Assembly (NCBI GenBank): GCA_910579295.1
Contig: CAJTTC010000001.1
Coordinates: forward strand, 244,185 to 308,184
Direction of reading: 5' to 3'
DNA: 64,000 nucleotides
DNA from: an uncultured Christensenella sp.
GTDB lineage: Bacteria > Bacillota_A > Clostridia > Christensenellales > Borkfalkiaceae
In this document: positions 16,052 through 24,348 of the stretch, one piece after another
Layout of the letters: the number at the start of each line of letters is the position of its first letter
Position numbering within the stretch: position 1 is the first letter of the stretch
Notes under the pieces: model-generated
Seen by the model: only the letters and a program-made list of their open reading frames with translations
What the model was told of the DNA's origin: nothing
The model's database searches: none
Made by a program: the position numbers and the translations under genes

Positions 16052-17026
16052 ATGCAAAAAACGCTGTCAGTTGTTAATCTTTCGGCAATACGCTCAAACG
16101 CGCTTTACGTCCGCTCGCTTATCGGCAAACGCTTTTTCTATGCGGTGGTTAAGGCGGACGCGTACGGTCACGGCGCAGAGATTGTTTCCCGCGCATTGGA
16201 GGATGTCGTCGACGGCTTTTGCGTGGCGATTGCCGACGAGGGGGCGGCTCTGCGGATAGGCGGCATAACCAAGCCTGTTTTGGTGCTTGCCCCGCCGCTC
16301 GGGAAGGACGACGCGGACAAGATTAATTTTTACGGATTGCAGGCTTCCGTTGGCGATACGCACAGCGCGTACCTTGCCCGCGAATGCGCCTGCCACGTCG
16401 CGATAAACACGGGTATGAACCGCTACGGCTGTTGCGCAGAGGGGCTTGAAGAAGTGCTCTCCGTCATTCCCGAAAACGCGTTAGTCGGGGCATATTCCCA
16501 TATGTACGCCGCCGAAAACGCCGTGGAGAGCCGAAGACAGCTTTCCGCGTTTAAGGAAGCGCTGTCGCGGGTAAGAGCGCACAGTCCTAACGCGCTTGCC
16601 CATTTTTCAGCGAGCGGGGGTATTCTGCGCGGAGGAGATTATTTACAGGACGGCGTGCGCTGCGGACTTATGCTGTACGGCTATGCGCCCGCAGGTTTTT
16701 CGGCGGAGGGATTAAAACCGGCTTTAAAGGTCTACGCGCGGCGCGCTCAACGCACTGTCGTTACGGGTGGAGGAGTGGGATACAATATCGCCGATAAAAA
16801 ATATAACAGACTGTGCACGTACCGCCTCGGGTATGCCGACGGGTTTATGCGCGGCGTGCCTCTCGGCGAAAAGACGCTGTGTATGGACGCTTTCATAAGC
16901 GAGCGCGACTGCGAGCTGTTGCCCGTAATGACGGACGCGCAGGCTTACGCCGAGCGTTGCGGAACAATTTCGTACGAAGCGTTGTGTTCGGTTACGCGCA
17001 GAAGTCAAATCGTGTACGAGTGGTAA
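16052..17026 (+). CDS. alr: Alanine racemase
   Basis: A 324-residue PLP enzyme making D-alanine for peptidoglycan. The PLP lysine lies in VVKADAYGHGAE near residue 34, and the catalytic Tyr of the other half in GYADGFMRG. The CMDAF and GTISYEALC motifs close the beta domain. It is somewhat shorter than the usual 360-390 residues. No SD is clear. It begins a tight seven-gene run, with the next gene 4 bp after its stop. In spore formers a second alr often exists; none is seen here. Confidence 0.92.
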   Translation: MQKTLSVVNLSAIRSNALYVRSLIGKRFFYAVVKADAYGHGAEIVSRALEDVVDGFCVAIADEGAALRIGGITKPVLVLAPPLGKDDADKINFYGLQASVGDTHSAYLARECACHVAINTGMNRYGCCAEGLEEVLSVIPENALVGAYSHMYAAENAVESRRQLSAFKEALSRVRAHSPNALAHFSASGGILRGGDYLQDGVRCGLMLYGYAPAGFSAEGLKPALKVYARRAQRTVVTGGGVGYNIADKKYNRLCTYRLGYADGFMRGVPLGEKTLCMDAFISERDCELLPVMTDAQAYAERCGTISYEALCSVTRRSQIVYEW

Positions 17027-17030
17027 TTTA

Positions 17031-17585
17031 ATGAAAGACGGGCTGAGATATAAATATAAGATAAAACGCAAATATTTTCAGCATTCCGCTCGCGAGGTGG
17101 CGGACGGCGCAATTTCCGACTGCGTGTTGCGGCTCTTTGCAGACAAGAAAAGCTTTTTCGTATATTACAGTTATGCGGGCGAGGCGGACACGCACGGCTT
17201 GATTGCCCGCCTGTTGGCGGAGGACAAGCGCGTCTTTCTGCCGAGGGTAGAGGGCGATAAAATCGTACCCGTGCCGTATTCGGGCGATGACGGCGGGCTT
17301 GTTAAAAACCGGTACGGCATAAGCGAGCCTGCGGGACAAGCCTACGGCGGTCAGATTGACGTCTGCATAGCGCCGTTACTTGCGGTGAACTCACGCGGCT
17401 ATCGTCTGGGCTACGGCGGCGGATATTACGACAGATATTTTAACGCCAATCCCGACGTTTTGCGGTGCGGGCTGGGCTACTTTATACAGTATACGGACGA
17501 GTTTGAAGAGCAGGAATTTGACGAACCTCTCGATTTATTTGTGTGCGAAAGGGGGATAATAGATTTTGGAAGAAGAGTTTTTTGA
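17031..17585 (+). CDS. 5-formyltetrahydrofolate cyclo-ligase family protein
   Basis: A 184-residue protein that converts 5-formyl-THF to 5,10-methenyl-THF with ATP. The hallmark LGYGGGYYDRYF is present, along with YYSYAGEADT and a PLLAVNSRGYRLG segment before it. It lies 4 bp after alr and overlaps the following small ORF, so it is part of one transcript. Length and motifs fit the family well. Confidence 0.9.
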   Translation: MKDGLRYKYKIKRKYFQHSAREVADGAISDCVLRLFADKKSFFVYYSYAGEADTHGLIARLLAEDKRVFLPRVEGDKIVPVPYSGDDGGLVKNRYGISEPAGQAYGGQIDVCIAPLLAVNSRGYRLGYGGGYYDRYFNANPDVLRCGLGYFIQYTDEFEEQEFDEPLDLFVCERGIIDFGRRVF

Positions 17586-17827
17586 AGGCGCGCCCGGTGG
17601 AGCTTTGCTACGACAACAAGGCGTGTATGTTCTGTTTGCAGTATATCTGCGGCTGGGCGTATTTCCCCTTTCATTATCCGGGCGAAAAGTATCAGGCTCT
17701 CAACTACATAATGATTGCCGTGCCTGTCGGCGTGCATATGCTCGGCTATTATCTCGGCAAGCTCAAACAGCAGAAGATACAGGAAACGCCGGAAGAAACC
17801 AACGGCGGCAAGAGGCGTAAGAAATGA
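17582..17827 (+). CDS. Small probable membrane protein, unknown
   Basis: About 81 codons in the same frame up to TGA 17827. The C-terminal part has a hydrophobic helix (NYIMIAVPVGVHMLGYYLG) and then a Lys/Gln-rich basic tail; the N-terminal part has Cys in ACMFCLQYIC. The start is uncertain: TTG 17582 after GGAAGAAGAG, or GTG 17543 or 17597. Its stop overlaps the rsmD start as ATGA, which argues for a real, translationally coupled gene. A different-frame ORF at 17566 looks unlikely. No family was recognised. Confidence 0.55.
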   Translation: MKARPVELCYDNKACMFCLQYICGWAYFPFHYPGEKYQALNYIMIAVPVGVHMLGYYLGKLKQQKIQETPEETNGGKRRKK

Positions 17828-18360
17828 GAATTATCGGCGGCAAGCACAGGGGCAGAAAGCTTGCGGAGTTTGCGGGCGACGACATTCGCCCTACGTCAGA
17901 CAGGGTTAAGGAAAGCCTTTTCAATATTCTGTCAGTGCGGGTGACGGGTGCGTATGTGCTTGATTTGTTTTGCGGGAGCGGCAACCTCGGATTGGAGAGC
18001 CTCTCGCGCGGGGCGGCGGGAGCGCATTTCAACGATATATCGAGGGATAGCCTTGCCGTGCTCAAAAAAAACGTATCGGCTATGGGCGTGGGCGCGGCGT
18101 GCACGGTGACAAACTGCGACTATCTTGCGTGCCTTAACGCCGCGAAAAGACAGTACGACATTATTTTTATCGACCCGCCGTACAGGTTCGATTACGGCGT
18201 GCCCGCTCTTGATACGATTGCCGCAAGGGGGTTGTTGAGCGAAGGCGGAGTTGCCGTCTACGAGCGCGACCGCGCGTTTACGGGTACGGTAAATGGCTTG
18301 GAAATGTACGACGAGAGGAAGTACGGAAAGACCTATATTTCGTTTTTTAAAATGGCGTAG
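17824..18360 (+). CDS. rsmD: 16S rRNA (guanine966-N2)-methyltransferase RsmD
   Basis: A 178-residue Rossmann methyltransferase. MRIIGGKHRGRKL at the start and RPTSDRVKESLFNIL are RsmD hallmarks. VLDLFCGSGNLGLE is the SAM-binding motif I, and FIDPPYRF is the catalytic DPPY motif for exocyclic amine methylation. It is directly followed by coaD, as in most Firmicutes. Confidence 0.94.
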   Translation: MRIIGGKHRGRKLAEFAGDDIRPTSDRVKESLFNILSVRVTGAYVLDLFCGSGNLGLESLSRGAAGAHFNDISRDSLAVLKKNVSAMGVGAACTVTNCDYLACLNAAKRQYDIIFIDPPYRFDYGVPALDTIAARGLLSEGGVAVYERDRAFTGTVNGLEMYDERKYGKTYISFFKMA

Positions 18361-18386
18361 CCGAGTTTTGCGGGAGGGAATACTAT

Positions 18387-18875
18387 ATGAAAACTTGCGT
18401 GTTTGCGGGAACATTCGATCCGCCTACCGTCGGGCATACGGACGTAGTTGAAAAAGCTTTGAAAATTTTTGACGGCGTAACCGTAGCGCTTATGGTCAAT
18501 CCCGAAAAGAGATGTCTGTTCAGCGGGGAGGAGCGTCTTGACCTGTTAAAAAAGCTGTTCGGCGGCAATCCGCGCGTAAAGGTGCGGGCGTTTGACGGCG
18601 CGGCGGTGGACTTGCTTAAAGAGGAGAATACGCCGTTCTATGTGCGCGGCGTGCGCGACTGCATAGATTTCGAATACGAAAACCGCAACCACTACGCAAG
18701 TAAGCAGCTGATGAATGATATTATAACAGTATATCTTCCCGCCGAACAGGAGGACAGGTACGTCAGCTCGTCGCTTGTGCGCAGTTCGGTCAAATTCAAA
18801 AAAGATTATTTTAAATATATTCCGTCGGAGATCGTTGCCGACGTCGAGAAACTTTTGGAGGCAAAAGATGTTTGA
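18387..18875 (+). CDS. coaD: Phosphopantetheine adenylyltransferase
   Basis: A 162-residue nucleotidyltransferase for the penultimate step of coenzyme A synthesis. GTFDPPTVGHTD contains the ATP-binding TxGH motif, YVRGVRDCIDFEYE binds pantetheine, and VSSSLVR is the C-terminal signature. A GGGAGG lies upstream of ATG. It overlaps the next gene by 8 bp. Confidence 0.95.
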   Translation: MKTCVFAGTFDPPTVGHTDVVEKALKIFDGVTVALMVNPEKRCLFSGEERLDLLKKLFGGNPRVKVRAFDGAAVDLLKEENTPFYVRGVRDCIDFEYENRNHYASKQLMNDIITVYLPAEQEDRYVSSSLVRSSVKFKKDYFKYIPSEIVADVEKLLEAKDV

Positions 18876-19890
18876 GAAACAGATAAAGATACCCGAACCC
18901 GAGGAAATAAAGGCGGACGTGCCTCTGCCTGCGGAGCTTAAAGCCGTCAAGGCGAGCCGCGACAAAGCCGTATCCGACGTAATTGCGGGAAATAGCGATA
19001 AGCTCATAGTTATAGTCGGACCTTGCTCCGCCCATGCCGAGAAGCCCGTTTTGGACTACGTTGAAAGATTGGGCAAGCTGAACGAAAAGGTCAAGGACAA
19101 GCTTGTTATCGTGCCCAGAATTTATACCAACAAGCCCCGCACTAAGGGCGTTGGGTACAAGGGTATGTTTTCTCAGCCCGACCCTGCGAAGTCGGAGGAT
19201 ATTTTAAAGGGCATAAAGACGATTAGGGATTTAAACGTCAAGGCTATTGCCGCAAGCGGACTTGCCGCCGCAGACGAAATGCTCTATCCCGCAAATTTTG
19301 CATACGTCGACGATCTTCTGTCATACGTAGCCGTCGGCGCGCGCAGCTCCGAAAATCAGTTGCACCGCCTTGTATCAAGCGGCATAGACGTGCCCGTAGG
19401 CATTAAAAATCCTATGAGCGGCTCGGTTATTGTTATGCTCAATTCCATATACGCGGCGCAGTCGGGGCAGATTTTCAAGCTGAACGGCTGGCAGGTAAAG
19501 ACCGACGGCAATCCGCTTGCCCACGCAATCTTGCGCGGCGCGGTGGACAGCTACGGCAACGATATCCCCAATTTCCACTACGAAACGGTTATGCAGGTCA
19601 TAGAGGGGTACGCGAAATCGGGGCTTAAAAATCCCGCGATAATCATCGACGCCAACCACTCCAACAGCGGCAAAAAGTTTAAACAGCAGATAAGAATAAT
19701 CGAAGAGGTTATGAACAACCGCCTCTATGACGGGGATTTTAAGCGCAACGTAAAGGGATTTATGATCGAGAGCTTTATCGAAGAGGGCAATCAGAGCGAA
19801 GATAAGGTGTACGGCAAGTCGATTACCGATCCGTGCCTCGGTTGGTGCGATACCGAAAGGCTTCTTTTGGATATCGCCGATAAGGTGTGA
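18868..19890 (+). CDS. 3-deoxy-7-phosphoheptulonate (DAHP) synthase, AroF/AroG type
   Basis: A 340-residue class I alpha enzyme joining phosphoenolpyruvate and erythrose-4-phosphate, the first step of aromatic amino acid synthesis. Motifs are VGPCSAH, PRIYTNKPRTKGVGYKG, GARSSENQLHR, PVGIKNPMSGS and DANHSNSGK. ATG 18868 is chosen because TTTTGGAGG precedes it; a longer start would overlap deeply into coaD. It is followed directly by pheA, so the pair may serve phenylalanine synthesis. No appended chorismate mutase domain is present. Confidence 0.93.
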   Translation: MFEKQIKIPEPEEIKADVPLPAELKAVKASRDKAVSDVIAGNSDKLIVIVGPCSAHAEKPVLDYVERLGKLNEKVKDKLVIVPRIYTNKPRTKGVGYKGMFSQPDPAKSEDILKGIKTIRDLNVKAIAASGLAAADEMLYPANFAYVDDLLSYVAVGARSSENQLHRLVSSGIDVPVGIKNPMSGSVIVMLNSIYAAQSGQIFKLNGWQVKTDGNPLAHAILRGAVDSYGNDIPNFHYETVMQVIEGYAKSGLKNPAIIIDANHSNSGKKFKQQIRIIEEVMNNRLYDGDFKRNVKGFMIESFIEEGNQSEDKVYGKSITDPCLGWCDTERLLLDIADKV

Positions 19891-19892
19891 TT

Positions 19893-20729
19893 ATGCCTGA
19901 TTTACGCAAGGCGGGATACCTCGGTCCCGAGGGCACTTACAGCTCGATTGCGGCTAAAAAGCTGTGCCCGAAAGCCGAGCTGTCCGCATATCCCTCGTTT
20001 TTCACACTGTTTGCGGCGCTGAAATCGGGAGCGATTGACGCCGCGGTTATTCCCATAGAAAATACGTTAAACGGCGCGGTTGCGCAAAATTTGGACCTGT
20101 TGCAGGAAACCCCCGATATATTTGCGCGCTCGGCTTGCGCGGTAAAAATCACGCACAGGCTTATTACCTTGGAGGGCGCGGATTTAAGTCGGATTAAACA
20201 TATATGGTCGCACCCGCAGGCGTTGGGGCAATGCGCAAAATTTCTTGCCCACAATTATCCGCTTGCACAGTTGCACGAAACGGCTTCGACTGCAGAGTGC
20301 ATAACCAAGCTGAACGGCTTTGAGGACGCGGGCATTGTCGGGGAGCACTGCGGCGGCGCGGGGTATAAGCTTTCGCGGGAAATTATTTCCGACGAGCCGA
20401 ACAACTACACGCAGTTCCTGTTGGTAGAGAACGGCGCGCCCGACTGTAACCAATCGTCCGACAGGATATTTTTCACGCTTACGTGCAGGCACAAGGTAGG
20501 CGCGCTTGTCGGGGTGCTGGAAATTTTACGCGCGTGCGGCATAAATATGACAGAGATAGAGAGCCGCCCCATAAAGGGCAAGACGGGCGAATTCCGTTTC
20601 TTTATAGAGGTGGAGGGCGATTACTCTCTGCCCGAAACGCGCGCCGCGCTCAAAAGGTTGGAGGAGGCGTGCAAGTCGTTTAAGCTTATAGGCTGTTATA
20701 TGTGCGGCTTGCCGAAAAACGAAGCGTAA
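19893..20729 (+). CDS. pheA: Prephenate dehydratase with ACT domain
   Basis: A 278-residue enzyme converting prephenate to phenylpyruvate. YLGPEGTYSS and IPIENTLNGAV are dehydratase motifs. A C-terminal ACT domain (about residues 190-270) carries the ESRP motif for phenylalanine feedback binding. The usually conserved TRF near the active site reads TQF in NNYTQFLLV. The start is ATG 19893, just after the DAHP synthase stop; GTG 19887 is possible. It is monofunctional: no chorismate mutase domain. Confidence 0.9.
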   Translation: MPDLRKAGYLGPEGTYSSIAAKKLCPKAELSAYPSFFTLFAALKSGAIDAAVIPIENTLNGAVAQNLDLLQETPDIFARSACAVKITHRLITLEGADLSRIKHIWSHPQALGQCAKFLAHNYPLAQLHETASTAECITKLNGFEDAGIVGEHCGGAGYKLSREIISDEPNNYTQFLLVENGAPDCNQSSDRIFFTLTCRHKVGALVGVLEILRACGINMTEIESRPIKGKTGEFRFFIEVEGDYSLPETRAALKRLEEACKSFKLIGCYMCGLPKNEA

Positions 20730-20748
20730 CAGGACGCGCGTCGGGTTT

Positions 20749-21723
20749 TTACGGTATCAGTGCGAAAAGACAAAGAAGCGCAAAGGTTATAACGCCCTGT
20801 ACAAGCTTGAACGATATAAAATATCCCGCGCCGACTCTGCATTTCGTAAGGTAGCAAAGCTGTTGCAAGAGTATGGAAGCTCCGCCGAACGTGACTAAAA
20901 AACCCGCAAGCGGCAGAGCGAAAAAGCCGCCCGCTTCGGCAAGTAAAAAGCAACCGCCCGTCGCCTCGCACAGTCCCGTGCTCACACCACTCGCCGCGCC
21001 GTCGCCGAATATGAGCGATAAAAGCATTTCAAGCGGCTTAAAAATATTGAAATCGGTAAAAACTTTTGATAGGGTGTAGAAGAAGCAGATAAATCCGCCC
21101 GCCACAAGCGAAGCGTTTACCGCTCCGTAAAACACCGAATAGAGCGCGTTGCCGTCGGTTTTGGCGCGTGGATTAAGCGGCTTGAAATTGTCTGTCGGTT
21201 TGCTGAACATACTGTATAAAACGGACGTGCTCACAACCGATATAAGACACGCCGAAAACAGTTTGACCCCCGAATATCCCCCGCCGAACGCCTTTGCACC
21301 CACTGTGCCGAGGGCAAAAAGCGGTCCGCATGTAGAGCACAGCGGCGCAAGCTTTTTGACGTCGGCGTCGTCAATAAAACCGTTGTCGCGGTACTCGCAC
21401 AGTATTCTGCTGCCCGCGGGATAGCCCGAGCAAACGCTCATAATAAACAGCGGCAGAGCGGCGGGAGGAAGTTTTAATTTTTTCGTCAGTCCGGCAAACG
21501 GCTTTGCCGCCGCGCGGGCAGCTCCGAGCCTTATCAGGAGCAACGAAATAATCATAAACGGGAAGAGCGAAGGGAGAACGCACTCCGCCCACATACAAAG
21601 CCCGTCGAAGCATACGGCAAGGTATCTCTGCGGATAGGCGATCAGTATTCCGCCGAACAGGACGAGCGCAATACAAACCGACAGCTTTTTCAGCTTCTTT
21701 AACGACGAACTTTTAATTTTCAT
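20749..21723 (-). CDS. YlbJ-like integral membrane protein (sporulation-associated)
   Basis: A 324-residue protein with about eight hydrophobic segments. It has nucleoside-recognition (Gate)-type motifs: LPSLFPFMI, SVCSGYPAGSRIL, and CSTCGPLFALGTVG. These resemble YlbJ, a membrane protein needed for spore cortex formation in Bacillus. A TTTACT-17-TATAAT promoter (21764-21736) ends 12 nt before ATG 21723, with no SD. Assignment to YlbJ rather than another Gate-domain transporter is moderately sure. Confidence 0.72.
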   Translation of the reverse strand: MKIKSSSLKKLKKLSVCIALVLFGGILIAYPQRYLAVCFDGLCMWAECVLPSLFPFMIISLLLIRLGAARAAAKPFAGLTKKLKLPPAALPLFIMSVCSGYPAGSRILCEYRDNGFIDDADVKKLAPLCSTCGPLFALGTVGAKAFGGGYSGVKLFSACLISVVSTSVLYSMFSKPTDNFKPLNPRAKTDGNALYSVFYGAVNASLVAGGFICFFYTLSKVFTDFNIFKPLEMLLSLIFGDGAASGVSTGLCEATGGCFLLAEAGGFFALPLAGFLVTFGGASILLQQLCYLTKCRVGAGYFISFKLVQGVITFALLCLFALIP

Positions 21724-21755
21724 ATGCTAATACATATTATACCGAGGTGATAAAT

Positions 21756-22550
21756 ATGAGTAAAAAAATAGGACTTGCGCTAGGCAGCGGCGGAGCTCGC
21801 GGCGTCGCGCATCTGGGCGTACTTAAAGCTTTAGAGGAAGAGGGTATAAAGCCCGATTATATAACGGGCTGTTCTATGGGCTCGGTAATCGGCGCGGGCT
21901 ATGCCGAAGGCTTGACTGTCGAGGAGATGTTCGAGGTCGTAGGCAAGCTTAAAGCCATTCAGCTGGTCGACCTTTCGGGCGCGTTCATTTCGCGTATGGC
22001 GCTGTTCAAGGGAAATAAGATGCACAACCTCTTGCTCTCCAAGATCGGACACGTCGATTTCAAGGATTTGAAGATACCCTTCAGATGCGTTGCAAGCGAC
22101 CTGTATTCGGGCAGGCTGGTAACGCTTTTTGAGGGCGACGTAGCTCTGGCGGTGCGCGCTTCAAGCTCTATGCCTATGGTATTCGCCCCCGTTAAAACGG
22201 ACGACAAACTGCTGATAGACGGCGGCGTTCTGTGCAGAGTGCCCACCGAACAGGTCAGGGAAATGGGCGCGGACGTCGTTATTGCGGTGGACGTTCTCGG
22301 CAATACGGGCGAGAGCGTGTCCGAGGTGAAGAACGTAATTTCTCTCGTTGCCCGCATTTTCGATATGATGGATTACAACGGCTCGGAAATGAAGAAAAAA
22401 ATTACGCGTTGCGATAACGAAGTATGGATTGTGCCCGAGATGAAGGGGCTTAGCCAATACGCAGTCAAGGACGCTGTAAAGGCGTACGGGGACGGCTATC
22501 TTGCCGCAAAAGCAAAAATGCCCGAAATCAAAAAGCTGATAGAGGGATAA
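21756..22550 (+). CDS. Patatin-like phospholipase family protein
   Basis: A 264-residue cytosolic serine hydrolase of the RssA/patatin type. LALGSGGARGVAHLGVL is the oxyanion hole, GCSMGSVIG holds the nucleophilic serine, and the catalytic Asp lies in IDGGVLCRVP. AGGTGA precedes ATG 21756 at 5 nt; GTG 21747 is less likely. It is divergent from ylbJ with partly overlapping promoters. The substrate is unknown. Confidence 0.9.
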   Translation: MSKKIGLALGSGGARGVAHLGVLKALEEEGIKPDYITGCSMGSVIGAGYAEGLTVEEMFEVVGKLKAIQLVDLSGAFISRMALFKGNKMHNLLLSKIGHVDFKDLKIPFRCVASDLYSGRLVTLFEGDVALAVRASSSMPMVFAPVKTDDKLLIDGGVLCRVPTEQVREMGADVVIAVDVLGNTGESVSEVKNVISLVARIFDMMDYNGSEMKKKITRCDNEVWIVPEMKGLSQYAVKDAVKAYGDGYLAAKAKMPEIKKLIEG

Positions 22551-22605
22551 GGCATATCTGCGTTAAATGCGTAGATTGCCCGTTGTAAGAAAAAAGGTTA
22601 TACTA

Positions 22606-23919
22606 ATGGATTTATTCGATTTGAACGGCAACGAGGAGAGCGCGAAACCCCTTGCCGAGCGTATGCGCGCCAACAACTTAAACGACTTTATCGGGCAGAA
22701 GCACATAGTTGCCGAGGGCTCGCTTCTTCGCCGCGCAATTTCGCTCGACAGATTGGGCAGCTGTATCTTCTGGGGGCCTCCCGGCACCGGCAAAACGACG
22801 CTTGCCAATATCGTGGCTTCCACAACTCACGGTGAGTTCATAAAGCTGAACGCCGTTCAGGCGGGCGTTGCGGACGTAAAAGCGGCGGTAAAAGCGGCGG
22901 AGGATAACTTGAAGCTTTACAACAAGCGCACGTATCTAATGCTCGACGAGTGTCACCGCTTCAACAAGACGCAATCGGACAGCCTGCTTCCCGCCATAGA
23001 AAAAGGCACGATTATTTTTATAGGCTCAACCACCGAAAATCCGTTTGCGGCAATGACGCCGGCTATCGTTTCGCGGTGCAGAGTGTTCGAGTTCAGGCGC
23101 CTGACCGAAGAGGAAATCTGCTCGGCGCTGCGCGGCGCTCTCGCAAACAAAAAGCGCGGCTTGGGCAACTACCGTACGCAGGTCGAGGACGAGGCAATCG
23201 GACATATCGCGCGTATGGCTGGCGGCGATCTGCGCGCGGCTTATAACGCGTTGGAGCTTGCCGTGCTTACCACTCCCGTGGACGGCGACGGCGCAATTCA
23301 CGTAACGCTTGCAGACGCGGAGCAGTCAATTCAGAAGAAAGCTATGTCCTTTAACGAGGACGCATATTACGACTACCTATCGGCATTCTGTAAATCGCTC
23401 AGGGGGAGCGACGCAAACGCGGCTCTCTATTACGCAATGCGGCTTATAGAGGGCGGGGGCGACCCGTTGCTTGTCTGCCGCAGGTTGGTAGTTCATTCGG
23501 CGGAGGACGTCGGAATGGCTGACCCCAACGCGCTCGTAGTGGCGACTTCGGCAATGACGGCGTTCGAGAAAATCGGATATCCCGAGGGGCTTATCCCGCT
23601 TTCCGAGGCTATTGTGTACGTGTGCGAAGCCCCAAAGAGCTACTCCGTCAAGACCGCAATGCTCGCCGCAAAGCGTGACGCGACGGAGGTGCGCGACGAC
23701 GACGGCGTGCCGCCGTATTTAAAGGACAACACGTTCGGCGACAAGCAGACCAAGGTGCAGAGCAGGCATTACAAATTTCCGCACGACTATCCCGAGGGCT
23801 ACGTCGAACAGCAGTATCTTCCCGATAAATTAAAGGACAGAATTTATTACGTTCCGAGCGATCACGGCTACGAGCAGAGGGTAAAGGAAATACGCGCGGC
23901 TAAGGGCAAAAAGAATTAA
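22606..23919 (+). CDS. rarA: Replication-associated recombination protein A (MgsA/RarA)
   Basis: A 437-residue AAA+ ATPase acting at stalled replication forks, related to clamp loaders. It has LAERMRANNLNDFIGQ at the start, Walker A GPPGTGKT, Walker B LMLDECHRFNK (most homologues have DEIHRFNK), a sensor TTENP, and the tetramerization C-terminus with DVGMADPNA and KAPKSY-like EAPKSY. ATG 22606 fits the family N-terminus. Confidence 0.93.
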   Translation: MDLFDLNGNEESAKPLAERMRANNLNDFIGQKHIVAEGSLLRRAISLDRLGSCIFWGPPGTGKTTLANIVASTTHGEFIKLNAVQAGVADVKAAVKAAEDNLKLYNKRTYLMLDECHRFNKTQSDSLLPAIEKGTIIFIGSTTENPFAAMTPAIVSRCRVFEFRRLTEEEICSALRGALANKKRGLGNYRTQVEDEAIGHIARMAGGDLRAAYNALELAVLTTPVDGDGAIHVTLADAEQSIQKKAMSFNEDAYYDYLSAFCKSLRGSDANAALYYAMRLIEGGGDPLLVCRRLVVHSAEDVGMADPNALVVATSAMTAFEKIGYPEGLIPLSEAIVYVCEAPKSYSVKTAMLAAKRDATEVRDDDGVPPYLKDNTFGDKQTKVQSRHYKFPHDYPEGYVEQQYLPDKLKDRIYYVPSDHGYEQRVKEIRAAKGKKN

Positions 23920-23963
23920 ATTACAAATATGCACTGAAAAATGCAAAAAAACCGCAATATTAT

Positions 23964-23992
23964 TTGACATTTGTGAATAATTATAATACAAT
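23964..23992 (+). promoter_or_regulatory. Promoter of the aspS-gatCAB operon
   Basis: TTGACA (23964-23969), 17 bp, TACAAT (23987-23992). Transcription would begin just upstream of the T-box leader. Confidence 0.75.
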
Positions 23993-24009
23993 ATGAATAA
24001 TTTAAATTA

Positions 24010-24275
24010 AAGGCGACGACGAAGAACCGTTCGGCAGTATTTCACCGCTTTACAGAGAGCGGGGGCAGGTGAAAGCCCCGTATGCAGGAATTGCGCGAAT
24101 AACCCTTCCGAGCCGCTTATCCGAACACGCGGACAACGCGCGCAAAGTAGGTTAAGCCGCACAACGACCCGCGTAAGAGGTTATTTTGAGAGATCGGTGT
24201 ATGATTTAAGCCGATAACTCGGGTGGTACCGCGAATTTTACGTTCGTCCTGAGATTATCTTGGGACGGGCTTTTT
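24010..24275 (+). ncRNA. T-box riboswitch, probable Asn specifier, upstream of aspS-gatCAB
   Basis: The leader has AGAGAGC (near 24054), the apical GGTGAAAGCC element, a specifier region GCGCGAATAACCCTTCCGAG, and the antiterminator T-box GGGTGGTACCGCG (24221-24233). A G-C-rich hairpin and TTTTT run (about 24246-24277) form the terminator. Aligning the specifier loop to the glyQS type (specifier, one nt, five paired nt, GAGC) gives AAC (24101-24103), an asparagine codon. GAA (Glu) lies at 24097-24099 in the same loop. Asn sensing fits an operon that makes Asn-tRNA by transamidation. Confidence 0.9.
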
Positions 24276-24348
24276 ATTTATATTCGGGACGGCTTTTTTA
24301 TCGATATCAAGAGGGCAGGCGCGACAGGTCTGCGAAAAAGGAGAATTT

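Noticed and set aside
17566..17820. 84-codon ORF in another frame of the small-membrane-protein region
   Set aside because: Its composition is Arg/Gly/Ser-rich without a helix, and it lacks the ATGA coupling to rsmD.
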